From: Sphingobacteriia bacterium | Lineage (GTDB): Bacteria; Bacteroidota; Bacteroidia; Bacteroidales; UBA7960 | Length of the DNA stretch: 64,000 bases | NCBI GenBank assembly: GCA_011390575.1 | Contig: JAABSE010000004.1 | Coordinates: 36,685 to 100,684, forward strand | Reading direction: 5' to 3' | Shown: positions 33,985-41,046 of the stretch, piece by piece | How the letters are laid out: every line of letters starts with the position of its first letter | How positions within the stretch are numbered: the stretch's first letter is position 1 | Notes under the pieces: model-generated | What the model saw: only the letters and a program-made list of their open reading frames with translations | Databases searched by the model: none | What the model was told of the DNA's origin: nothing | Position numbers and translations under genes: made by a program

Positions 33985-34044
33985 AGAACATCACTAAGGA
34001 TAGAATCCTTAGTCTGACGCCCCTTCTGGGGCGTTTCTCTTTTC
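33985..34044 (+). ncRNA. candidate 60-nt RNA with two hairpins, divergent from the NYN gene
   Basis: A transcript starting about 7 bases behind the TACTTTTG box would contain a perfect 8-bp hairpin (CTAAGGAT at 33994-34001, loop AGA, ATCCTTAG at 34005-34012). After a TCTG spacer comes a perfect 7-bp GC-rich hairpin (ACGCCCC at 34017-34023, loop TTCT, GGGGCGT at 34028-34034) followed by a T-rich tail, as in a rho-independent terminator. No upstream plus-strand gene needs this terminator, which supports a small RNA of its own. Expression is inferred only. Confidence 0.5.
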
Positions 34045-34072
34045 TGACAACTAACTTTATCTCACTTAATCC

Positions 34073-34210
34073 TCACCCCCTCCGAAAAACCTGCTGCTCC
34101 GAACGGCACATGTAATCCAAAAGCAGGGGGAATATCTTTTCGTTCATGGCCATTTTGTAAAATTCGTAGCGGTCGCCATATTCGTCTATTTGGTCATTGA
34201 GTTTAAAAAA
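34073..34210 (-). pseudogene. protein-coding scrap without a start
   Basis: On the minus strand a frame bounded by stops at both ends reads NDQIDEYGDRYEFYKMAMNE and then KIFPLLLDYMCRSEQQVFR, ending in TGA. Its composition is that of a helical protein, but only 45 residues remain and the sole internal Met is late. I recognise no family. It is probably the C-terminal leftover of a deleted gene in this accessory stretch. Confidence 0.35.
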
Positions 34211-34362
34211 TTAGTCAGAAATTAGTCCTGATTTTTCCACAATTTACAAGAAAAGCAAATATAGTTACTTTTTCTCTTTTTAAAAGCTTAAAGCGACCTG
34301 CGACAACTGTATTTTCAATTCCGGGGAAAGATCACCTGCAATGGGTTCAAGCGGAATCGCTT

Positions 34363-34503
34363 ATGGTGGTATACGAAACTTGTTGTACTCCAAATATCGA
34401 AAAAGAGGAACTGCATCTGTACCGGCAAATTGAATGCTTGAAAAAGGAGAGAGCCAGGATTCTAAAAAGAATTTCCAGGTGGGCCAAAGAAACCTCAAGC
34501 TGA
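34363..34503 (+). other. short ORF of uncertain reality
   Basis: From ATG 34363 a 46-codon frame begins MVVYETCCTPNIEKEELHLY and ends in a basic coiled segment (ECLKKERARILKRISRW). The frame is open further upstream too, so it may be the tail of a lost gene. The hairpin at 34529-34574 just behind it could terminate it. No family recognised. Confidence 0.25.
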
Positions 34504-34528
34504 AAATTCTGTGTTATAATTGTGTTAT

Positions 34529-34574
34529 AAATACAAAGGGTTGCGCAAATTAATTTGCCCAACCCTTTGTATTT
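34529..34574. terminator. long near-perfect palindrome, bidirectional terminator of tRNA-Val
   Basis: Fifteen bases (AAATACAAAGGGTTG) pair with the mirrored CAACCCTTTGTATTT, and after one C:C mismatch the centre is the self-complementary GCAAATTAATTTGC. It lies 5 bases behind the tRNA-Val 3' end on the minus strand and has A/T-rich edges that give T tracts on both strands. Confidence 0.7.
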
Positions 34575-34579
34575 CAACG

Positions 34580-34654
34580 TGGGACGTACTGGAATCGAAC
34601 CAGTGACCTCATGCCTGTCAAGCATGCGCTCTAAACCAACTGAGCTAACGTCCC
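34580..34654 (-). tRNA. tRNA-Val (anticodon GAC)
   Basis: The minus strand gives acceptor GGGACGT paired with ACGTCCC, D arm GCTC/GAGC, anticodon stem CATGC/GCATG around the loop TTGACAG (anticodon GAC), and T arm ACTGG-TTCGATT-CCAGT with discriminator A. CCA is not encoded. An apparent reading frame across it on the minus strand is just the tRNA read as protein. Confidence 0.95.
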
Positions 34655-34671
34655 TTTAGTGATTATAAGAG

Positions 34672-34734
34672 CAAAAATCGAAACTGTGACCTTTCCGATT
34701 GTCATCGGGACCCTCCAAACCAATTGAGCTAATT
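34672..34734 (-). pseudogene. degraded tRNA copy upstream of tRNA-Val
   Basis: On the minus strand, TTAGCTCAATTGGTTTGGAG matches the D-arm region of the intact tRNA-Val, followed by a CCGAT-GACA-ATCGG anticodon-like hairpin and GGTCACAGTTTCGATT, which matches the variable and T-arm region. The acceptor stem is missing on both sides and the anticodon loop is shortened, so it cannot be functional. It is a remnant of a duplicated tRNA or of an attachment site. Confidence 0.7.
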
Positions 34735-34865
34735 GTTTTGTATTTCCGGGCACAAATGTAAAGAAATTTTTTATTTGTCATCACACAAAATGATTGCAAA
34801 TAATTTCTAAATGTTCTTTTGCCGGTTTCTTTCGCTCAGGTTTTCGACGTCCTATTTTCTCTCTC

Positions 34866-34948
34866 GTCTTCGGTCTCATCTTCGGTCTCCCGTCTTCCGT
34901 CTTCCGTCTCCCGTTCTTCGGTCTTCCGTCTCCGGTCTTCGGTCTATC
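34866..34948. repeat. imperfect 7-bp tandem repeat
   Basis: About eleven units of the form GTCTTCC, GTCTCCC or GTCTTCG follow each other, with one 5-base and one 8-base unit. It begins 3 bases behind the carboxyltransferase stop codon (minus strand) and fills most of the space to the tRNA region. Confidence 0.8.
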
Positions 34949-34951
34949 AAC

Positions 34952-36481
34952 CTACAACGGAATATTCCCATGCTTTTTGGCAGGAACCATCTCGCGCTTA
35001 TTTTCTGTCATTTCCAACGCCTGGATAAGCTTCAGGCGGGTCTGGCGGGGGTAAATAATTTCGTCGATATGTCCGGATTCGGCTGCCTTGTAAGGAGAAC
35101 AGAATTTCTCACGATACTCTTCGGTAGCTTTTACCTTCTCCTCGTCGTTGAGCTTGTTGCGGTAAATGATGTTAACTGCTCCTTCGGGCCCCATCACGGC
35201 TACTTCGGCTGTGGGATAGGCATAATTAACATCAGCACCCAGATGCTTGCTGGCCATCACCACATAGGCTCCACCATATGATTTTCTGGTAATAACAGTT
35301 ATTTTGGGTACGGTAGCTTCGGCATATGCATACAACAGTTTGGCACCATGCTTAATGATTCCGCCCAGCTCCTGATCTACACCGGGCAAAAATCCCGGGA
35401 CATCACAGAAAGTAATGATAGGAATATTGAAGGCATCGCAGAACCTGACAAATCGTGCCGCTTTAAGAGAGGCAGCAATATCGAGCACCCCGGCAAGCAT
35501 GGCGGGCTGGTTGGCCACGATTCCCACTGATTTCCCGTTAAGTCGGCCAAAGCCGGTAATGACATTCTGAGCGTAATGGGGCTGCACTTCAAAGAAGTTG
35601 TAATCGTCGACAACAGCGGTGATGATTTCCATCATGTCGTAGGGCTTATTGGGGTCGGAAGGCACAAGGTCACGAAGTTTGATTTCTTCGCGCAAAGGAG
35701 AGTCGGTGCAGGGTTTCACAGGCGGATCTTCCATATTGTTAGAAGGGAGATAACTCATCAATTCCCGAATCATCATCATGGCCTGTTCGTCATCGTCGGC
35801 AGTAAAGTGGGCCACACCGCTTTTGGAATTGTGGGTCATGGCGCCCCCGAGATCTTCCTTGGTAACATCTTCGTGGGTTACGGTTTTTATCACATCAGGA
35901 CCGGTAACAAACATATAGCTTGTTTTGCGTGTCATAAAAATAAAATCTGTAATGGCAGGCGAGTAAACAGCTCCTCCGGCGCAGGGGCCCAGGATGGCAC
36001 TGATTTGTGGCACTACACCACTGGAGCGCACATTGCGCATAAAGATATCGCCATACCCGGCCAGACTTTCTACTCCTTCCTGAATACGGGCACCTCCACT
36101 ATCGTTTAGACCGATGATGGGAGCTCCGTTTCTTACGGCCAGATCCATGATTTTGATTACCTTGTTGGCATTGGCACGACTGAGCGACCCGCCAAAAACG
36201 GTAAAATCCTGCGCAAACACATACACCAACCGTCCGTCAATTTTCCCGTAACCGGTTACGATGCCGTCTCCGGGGATTTTTTCCGTGTTAAAATCGGGAT
36301 TGTTGGTCGTTACAAACTTATCAATCTCCACAAAGGTGTCAGGATCCAGCAGATCTTTGATACGTTCGCGGGCAATCTTTCGTCCCGATGCATGAATTTT
36401 GTCAATCTTTTCCTGTCCTCCACCCAGCTCAGCAGCCTGGTGCATTTGAGTGAGTTTATCAATTTTTTGTTTTGTATCCAT
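34952..36481 (-). CDS. acyl-CoA carboxylase carboxyltransferase subunit (propionyl/methylmalonyl-CoA type)
   Basis: The 509-residue protein is the carboxyltransferase of a biotin-dependent acyl-CoA carboxylase, or alpha subunit of methylmalonyl-CoA decarboxylase. It has two crotonase-like halves with oxyanion loops at [20 protein letters not shown] and [20 protein letters not shown], and the second-half motifs [31 protein letters not shown] and [13 protein letters not shown]. The length matches PccB/MmdA (about 510). Upstream on the same strand lie the biotin carrier and biotin carboxylase genes, so the full enzyme (probably propionyl-CoA carboxylase) is encoded here. A GxxExxY gene separates it from the carrier gene. 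Confidence 0.93.
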   Translation of the reverse strand: MDTKQKIDKLTQMHQAAELGGGQEKIDKIHASGRKIARERIKDLLDPDTFVEIDKFVTTNNPDFNTEKIPGDGIVTGYGKIDGRLVYVFAQDFTVFGGSLSRANANKVIKIMDLAVRNGAPIIGLNDSGGARIQEGVESLAGYGDIFMRNVRSSGVVPQISAILGPCAGGAVYSPAITDFIFMTRKTSYMFVTGPDVIKTVTHEDVTKEDLGGAMTHNSKSGVAHFTADDDEQAMMMIRELMSYLPSNNMEDPPVKPCTDSPLREEIKLRDLVPSDPNKPYDMMEIITAVVDDYNFFEVQPHYAQNVITGFGRLNGKSVGIVANQPAMLAGVLDIAASLKAARFVRFCDAFNIPIITFCDVPGFLPGVDQELGGIIKHGAKLLYAYAEATVPKITVITRKSYGGAYVVMASKHLGADVNYAYPTAEVAVMGPEGAVNIIYRNKLNDEEKVKATEEYREKFCSPYKAAESGHIDEIIYPRQTRLKLIQALEMTENKREMVPAKKHGNIPL

Positions 36482-36502
36482 TTTCTAAAGTTTTTAAAAC
36501 CT

Positions 36503-36540
36503 CACGCAAAGTCGCAAAGTATATCGCAAAGTGCGCGAAG
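36503..36540. repeat. left inverted repeat of the GxxExxY cassette
   Basis: This arm consists of CACGCAAAG, then two further CGCAAAG units and a closing GCGAAG. It is the inverted partner of 36948-36984, with the same unit order and nearly the same spacing. Confidence 0.75.
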
Positions 36541-36543
36541 TAT

Positions 36544-36933
36544 TTAAAGATTATTTACAATTCTGTGTATCCCGTGTTTCATTAATTTTGTTTTGAAATT
36601 AATGAGCAGGCCAAGTTTAAGATTTGCTAATCTGAGATAGGTTAATGTCTGAGCAAAATGTACGGGTAATAATGTTTCAATTGACTTGACCTCTATAATT
36701 ACTTTTCTTTCTACTATAATATCTATTTTATACCCCACATCTTGCTTTATTTCTTTATATATAAAGGGCATTGGTACTTCTGTTTCAGTAATAAAGCCTT
36801 CCTGTTTTAAGTCATATGCCAGAGCAGCATGATAAGCTGATTCCAAAAGACCGGGACCAATCGACCTGTGTATTTCTATGGCCACTCCAATGATTCTATT
36901 AGATATTTCATTCTCTGTCATTGTTTTCTTCAT
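36544..36933 (-). CDS. GxxExxY family protein
   Basis: The 129-residue protein carries the family signature GPGLLESAYHAALAYDL (G-x-x-E-x-x-Y), preceded by EISNRIIGVAIEIHRSI, and a PD-(D/E)xK-like core: KIDIIVERKVIIEVKSIETL, with Asp and Glu/Lys in the expected order, then QTLTYLRLANLKLGLLINF. These proteins occur in spirochaete 23S rRNA intervening sequences and widely in Bacteroidota. Their role is unsettled. Here it splits an acyl-CoA carboxylase operon and is framed by inverted repeats, which suggests insertion as a unit. Nuclease activity is an inference. Confidence 0.93.
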   Translation of the reverse strand: MKKTMTENEISNRIIGVAIEIHRSIGPGLLESAYHAALAYDLKQEGFITETEVPMPFIYKEIKQDVGYKIDIIVERKVIIEVKSIETLLPVHFAQTLTYLRLANLKLGLLINFKTKLMKHGIHRIVNNL

Positions 36934-36947
36934 TTATCTTTAATAAT

Positions 36948-36984
36948 CTTCGCATTCTTTGCGAATTCTTTGCGCCTTTGCGTG
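36948..36984. repeat. right inverted repeat of the GxxExxY cassette
   Basis: Read on the minus strand this arm gives CACGCAAAG, CGCAAAG, CGCAAAG and GCGAAG, in the same order as the left arm 36503-36540. Similarity continues a few bases inward (TTTAAAGAT-like stretches). Confidence 0.75.
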
Positions 36985-37008
36985 GAGCAATAATATCTCA
37001 GTGGTTTT

Positions 37009-37518
37009 CTACTCCACCACTACCATGATTTTCTTTGCTTCCACGGTATCACCTTCTTTCACCCGTATCTCTTTTACCACGCCATCTTTTTTGGATTTGA
37101 ATTCACTTTCCATCTTCATGGCAGAAAAAATTACCAGAGTCTGTCCTGCTTCCACAGCATCGCCCACCGCTACAGGGATTTTCACTACCTTGCCCGGAAT
37201 AGGAGCAACAATGGTATTTTCACCCTCCTCGTCCGCACCGGCATTGCGGGCAGCCAGATACTTTGACTCTGCATCTACAATTTCAGCTTCATACATATCC
37301 TTGTAGGTGTTTACGGTATATTTCTTCACATTTTCACCGGGGATAAGCTCAATATTATAAGATTTGTGGTTGTGCAGGATAGAAAAAATGCCCTGATTAA
37401 CTTTCTCGAAATCCAGGTTATAGGTTTTCTCATCCACCCTGATGCTTACGTATGAACCTTCCCAATGTATGAGTTCAACTTTGGCAGTTCGGTTGTTTAT
37501 TTTTACTTCGTATGACAT
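37009..37518 (-). CDS. biotin carboxyl carrier protein of acyl-CoA carboxylase
   Basis: The 169-residue protein ends in a biotinyl/lipoyl domain with APIPGKVVKIPVAVGDAVE, the biotinylated lysine in FSAMKMESEF (AMKM motif) and KEIRVKEGDTVEAKKIMVVV. The N-terminal 90 residues are beta-rich and likely bind the carboxylase partners. It carries carboxybiotin between the biotin carboxylase and carboxyltransferase active sites. It lies 12 bases downstream of the biotin carboxylase gene in the same operon. Confidence 0.93.
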   Translation of the reverse strand: MSYEVKINNRTAKVELIHWEGSYVSIRVDEKTYNLDFEKVNQGIFSILHNHKSYNIELIPGENVKKYTVNTYKDMYEAEIVDAESKYLAARNAGADEEGENTIVAPIPGKVVKIPVAVGDAVEAGQTLVIFSAMKMESEFKSKKDGVVKEIRVKEGDTVEAKKIMVVVE

Positions 37519-37530
37519 GGGTTAGGGGAT

Positions 37531-39036
37531 TTAAAGTTTCAAAACACTTCTGATTCGGCTGTAATCTTTCCAGTTGTTTTTCAGGGTGGTCATCTCTTTG
37601 GGGGATGCCTTCCGGATGCGATACAGGTACTCCAGAAATGCGGCAATTACCACCATATCTTCACACTCCCCCTCACAACCGTCATGGCTGAGCAGGTGAG
37701 TGATGTTTTCATCAATAAAGTGTGTAGTATAATTTCCTTTCACAAAGTCGGGCGTTGTCATGATGTTTTCCAGGAAGTTGAGCGAATTTTTTACGCCTGC
37801 AATTTTAAACTCCTGCAATGCCCTGACCGTTCTCTCTATGGCATCTTTTCTGTCGCGCCCCCACACAATGAGTTTGGCGATGAGCGGGTCGTAATAAATG
37901 GGGATTTCGAATCCTTCATAAATGTAGCCATCCACCCTTACTCCTACACCGTAGGGTATGGTGATATGGGTAACTTTTCCGGGAGCAGGCATGAAGTTAT
38001 TTGAGGCATCTTCGGCGTAAACACGGCATTCTATAGCATGCCCGTTTTGCTGGAGGTCTTCCTGCCTGAGTGCAAGGACCTTTCCCGATGCGATATTGAT
38101 TTGCTCTTTCACCAGATCCACGCCTACCACCCTTTCGGTGATGGGGTGCTCAACCTGTAACCGGGTATTCATTTCCAGGAAATAGTAATTGAGCTGGCTG
38201 TCAACAATAAACTCAATGGTACCAGCTCCTTCATAATCTACTGCTTTGGCAGCTGCTACTGCTGCTTTGCCCATCTCTTCACGAATTTCGGGCGTAAGGA
38301 TGGGCGAAGGTGTTTCTTCAATAATTTTCTGATGGCGCCTTTGCACCGAACATTCTCTTTCAAAGAGATGAATAACATGGCCATGCTGATCGGCCAGAAT
38401 CTGAAACTCGATATGGTGAGGAGATTCAATATACTTTTCAATGTAAACTGCATCGTCGCCAAAGGCTGATTTGGCCTCAGAACGGGCTGCCCGAACAGAA
38501 CTAACAATATCCTTTTCGTTTTTTACCAGCCTCATTCCTTTTCCTCCTCCTCCGGCAGATGCTTTCACCATTACCGGCAAACCGACTTCTTTAACTGTCT
38601 TTATGGCTTCATCCTCTGAGGTTATGGCAGATTCGGTTCCCGGTACCACTGGCACCCCGGCAGCCATCATGGTTTTGCGGGCGGTTATTTTGTCACCCAT
38701 CTGTGAGATAGCATAAGGCTGAGGCCCGATAAATTTAATCCCGGCTTGCTGGCATTTTTCAGAAAAAACAGCGTTCTCTGATAAAAATCCATAGCCGGGA
38801 TGAATGGCATCTGCTTTGCTCTTCCGGGCCACTTCCAGTATCTTTTCCATATTGAGATAGGACTCTGACGATGGAGATGGCCCGATGTGGTAAGCCTCGT
38901 CGGCGTATATTACGTGCATGGCCTTTCGGTCTGCATCGGAATAAACTGCCACAGTGCGGATGCCCATTTCGCGACACGATCGCATAATTCTTACAGCAAT
39001 CTCGCCCCTGTTGGCAACCAATACTTTTTTAATCAT
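37531..39036 (-). CDS. accC: biotin carboxylase subunit of acyl-CoA carboxylase
   Basis: The 501-residue ATP-grasp enzyme carboxylates biotin using bicarbonate and ATP. Family features in order are the N-terminal VLVANRGEIAVRIMRSCREM, HPGYGFLSENAVFSEKC, the ATP glycine loop VKASAGGGGKGMRLV, the ECSVQRRHQKIIEETPSP segment, EMNTRLQVEHPITERVVGVD and the C-terminal domain with VDGYIYEGFEIPIYYDPLIA. It is about 50 residues longer than E. coli AccC, as is common for propionyl-CoA-type enzymes. The symbol accC follows family usage and does not imply a role in fatty-acid synthesis. First gene of the operon. Confidence 0.93.
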   Translation of the reverse strand: MIKKVLVANRGEIAVRIMRSCREMGIRTVAVYSDADRKAMHVIYADEAYHIGPSPSSESYLNMEKILEVARKSKADAIHPGYGFLSENAVFSEKCQQAGIKFIGPQPYAISQMGDKITARKTMMAAGVPVVPGTESAITSEDEAIKTVKEVGLPVMVKASAGGGGKGMRLVKNEKDIVSSVRAARSEAKSAFGDDAVYIEKYIESPHHIEFQILADQHGHVIHLFERECSVQRRHQKIIEETPSPILTPEIREEMGKAAVAAAKAVDYEGAGTIEFIVDSQLNYYFLEMNTRLQVEHPITERVVGVDLVKEQINIASGKVLALRQEDLQQNGHAIECRVYAEDASNNFMPAPGKVTHITIPYGVGVRVDGYIYEGFEIPIYYDPLIAKLIVWGRDRKDAIERTVRALQEFKIAGVKNSLNFLENIMTTPDFVKGNYTTHFIDENITHLLSHDGCEGECEDMVVIAAFLEYLYRIRKASPKEMTTLKNNWKDYSRIRSVLKL

Positions 39037-39361
39037 AGCGTGTCTTTTGATTTTTAATTAAACCATCTTTTAAATTTAATAAACATCCACGAGAAAAAGA
39101 TAAAAAATCGGGTTTGATTTTATTTTTTCTCGTGTTGGTAATGGTTTAACCGAAATAAAGGAAAAACAACACCGTATTGTTCGAATAAAGTCGCATAAAT
39201 TTTATATGCTGCCAAAATGGCGCCGGATAATTCTGGCAATGTATTTGATTATGGTTGCATCTAAATAACTAGATATCTAAAGTACAAATTTCATTCATTA
39301 AACAAATACAGTTAAGGCTGTTCTGCAGTTATAAACTGCCTGAAAAAAAAAAGCAACTATT
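39037..39361. other. divergent intergenic region, accC / trx fusion
   Basis: These 325 bases hold the promoters of two divergent units. Besides the inverted repeat 39088-39134, I found no clear TAnnTTTG box in either direction, which is unusual compared with the other single genes in the window. Confidence 0.4.
39088..39134. repeat. A/T-rich inverted repeat upstream of the carboxylase operon
   Basis: CACGAGAAAAA (from 39088) pairs with TTTTTCTCGTG (to 39134), and the pairing continues inward through ATAAAA/TTTTAT-like steps to a short loop near 39109-39113. It lies 52 bases before accC and 228 before the thioredoxin fusion gene, between divergent genes. It might act as an operator or as a leader hairpin. 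Confidence 0.6.
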
Positions 39362-40639
39362 ATGTTAACAGAAATCAATCAACAAGACTTAGAGAAAGAA
39401 TTACAAGCTCATGAAAATCTGGTGCTCGACTTTTATTCTACCGAATGCCCTCCCTGTGAAGCTTTGGCACCAAAATTTGAATCCCTGGCAGAATTTTACG
39501 GTAAAGATGTACGGTTCGTGAAGATATTCAGACAAGGCAATCGTGAACTTTCTGAAAAGCTGGGCGTAAAATCTTCTCCCTCCCTGGTTTTTTACAAAAA
39601 CGGCAAAGAAACCGGAGACAGACTCGTAGGCGGTATCAAAAAATCAGATATTGTCAAAAACCTCGACGCATTACTTCCTGAGGACAAGGTAAAAGAAATT
39701 AAAAGTCAGATAAAGCCGGTAATAACTCACACAGATGTAATCGTTCTGGGCGCAGGCCCCGGCGGTATGGCAGCCAGTATTTACCTGGCGCAGGCCAAAG
39801 TAGATACGATGATCATCGACCAGGCTTTACCCGGCGGACAAGTATCTACCACACACCAGGTATCCAATTATCCCGGCTTTATTGAGCCGCAAAAAGGGTT
39901 TATGCTTTCGCACTATATGTCGGAGCAAGCCAAGGCAGCAGGTGTAAAATTTAAAGTAGCGGTAGATGTAAACAAGGTGGACCTGTCGAAAAAAGAAGTC
40001 GTAGTGGACGGGTTCGAAACCATCAAAGCCAAAAAAATCATCATTTCTACCGGGGCTTCTCCGCGTTATCTGAATATCGACGGTGAGAAAGAATACTATG
40101 GCAAGGGGATTTCCTATTGTGCTACCTGCGATGCCAAATATTACCACGACAAAGAAGTAGTCATTGTGGGCGGAGGAAACACAGCGGTGGAAGAGTCAGA
40201 GTTTATCACCAAGTTTGCCTCCAAAATCACCATGATACAGCAGCTTCCTCAACTCACAGCCAATAAATCGGCGCAGGATCGTTGTTTTGCAGATCCTAAA
40301 ATCGATGTTTTGCTTGAGCATGAACCCCGTGGATTCTATAAAAACGGATCTGACAAGATGCTTGTAAAGGTACAGGATCTGAAATCAGGCCAGCTGAAAG
40401 ACATTGAAACCGATGGTGTATTTGTTTTTGTAGGAATGAAGCCCAATACTGATTTTGTGCAGGAGCCACTGCAAACAGATGACTGGGGTTACATAAAAGT
40501 AGACGATGAAATGCGCACCAGCATCCCGGGCGTGTATGCTGTAGGTGATGTAATCAGTAAAAAATACAGACAGATTACGACGGCTGTGGGCGATGGCACT
40601 ATTGCTTCTATTGCCTGTGCAAAGGAAATTGATGCATAA
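39362..40639 (+). CDS. N-terminal thioredoxin fused to thioredoxin-disulfide reductase
   Basis: The 425-residue protein joins two enzymes. Residues 1 to about 105 form a thioredoxin with active site C29-P-P-C32 in YSTECPPCEALAP and the cis-proline SSPSLVFYK. After a linker (VKEIKSQIKPVI), residues from about 120 are a low-molecular-weight thioredoxin reductase: FAD loop VIVLGAGPGGMAASIYLAQ, redox CATC (C253, C256) in ISYCATCDAKYY, NADPH loop VVIVGGGNTAVEESEFI, and the FAD-binding GVYAVGDV ending. The partner thioredoxin is thus attached at the N-terminus, the reverse of the mycobacterial TrxR-Trx fusion. Cytoplasmic redox maintenance is likely. Confidence 0.93.
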   Translation: MLTEINQQDLEKELQAHENLVLDFYSTECPPCEALAPKFESLAEFYGKDVRFVKIFRQGNRELSEKLGVKSSPSLVFYKNGKETGDRLVGGIKKSDIVKNLDALLPEDKVKEIKSQIKPVITHTDVIVLGAGPGGMAASIYLAQAKVDTMIIDQALPGGQVSTTHQVSNYPGFIEPQKGFMLSHYMSEQAKAAGVKFKVAVDVNKVDLSKKEVVVDGFETIKAKKIIISTGASPRYLNIDGEKEYYGKGISYCATCDAKYYHDKEVVIVGGGNTAVEESEFITKFASKITMIQQLPQLTANKSAQDRCFADPKIDVLLEHEPRGFYKNGSDKMLVKVQDLKSGQLKDIETDGVFVFVGMKPNTDFVQEPLQTDDWGYIKVDDEMRTSIPGVYAVGDVISKKYRQITTAVGDGTIASIACAKEIDA

Positions 40640-40674
40640 GCATCTGCTGATGCGAGTCAGCAATCATGTCATAA

Positions 40675-40904
40675 TAAATAATGGGGCTAAAGCCCCTGAT
40701 CTATCAGGCTTTCACAAGTCCGTCAGTTAAAACTGACGGCAATAGATAAGGGCAGTGCTGAATATAAAGAATTGAATAAGTTGAGGATTTTGTTCATTGC
40801 CAATTTTTTCAGCCAATTGATTTGCAGACTCTTATCTATTGCCGTTGGCTTCAGCCAACGGGTAGCTTCTGCTATATTTCAGGGGGGCTTCAGCCCCATT
40901 ATAA
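40675..40904. repeat. REP/MITE-like palindromic element
   Basis: The element has inverted ends: ATAATGGGGCTAAAGCCCC on the left (from about 40678) and GGGGCTTCAGCCCCATTAT on the right (to 40902). Inside each end sits a second hairpin module: CCGTCAGTTAAAACTGACGG followed by CAATAGATAAG (40720-40750), and the mirrored CTTATCTATTG followed by CCGTTGGCTTCAGCCAACGG (40831-40861). The two hairpins differ in sequence but conserve pairing, as in REPIN-type elements. No ORF is inside. Confidence 0.8.
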
Positions 40905-40920
40905 GCAAACCATTTGATTC

Positions 40921-40967
40921 TCAGGCTTTCAGACAATCGTCAGTAAAAACTGACAGCAATGGATAGG
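40921..40967. repeat. third copy of the REP-like hairpin module
   Basis: CAGGCTTTCAGACAATCGTC and the following AGTAAAAACTGACAGCAATGG repeat the 40706-40749 module with scattered changes, in direct orientation. It gives a further hairpin CGTCAGT/ACTGACA just outside the main element. Confidence 0.7.
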
Positions 40968-41046
40968 TGCATTGCCCGGTATCCATTGTTGTTCCGTTGA
41001 GCGGAGCAGATAAGATGGTGCTAAAAAACAGGATCTTTAGCCCCTT

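Noticed and set aside
34347..34625. 92-codon minus-strand frame
   Set aside because: Its beginning is the tRNA-Val gene read as protein and the rest crosses the terminator palindrome.
40675..40967. Possible CRISPR array
   Set aside because: Three related hairpin modules occur, but they differ in orientation and spacing, and there are no regular spacers or cas genes.
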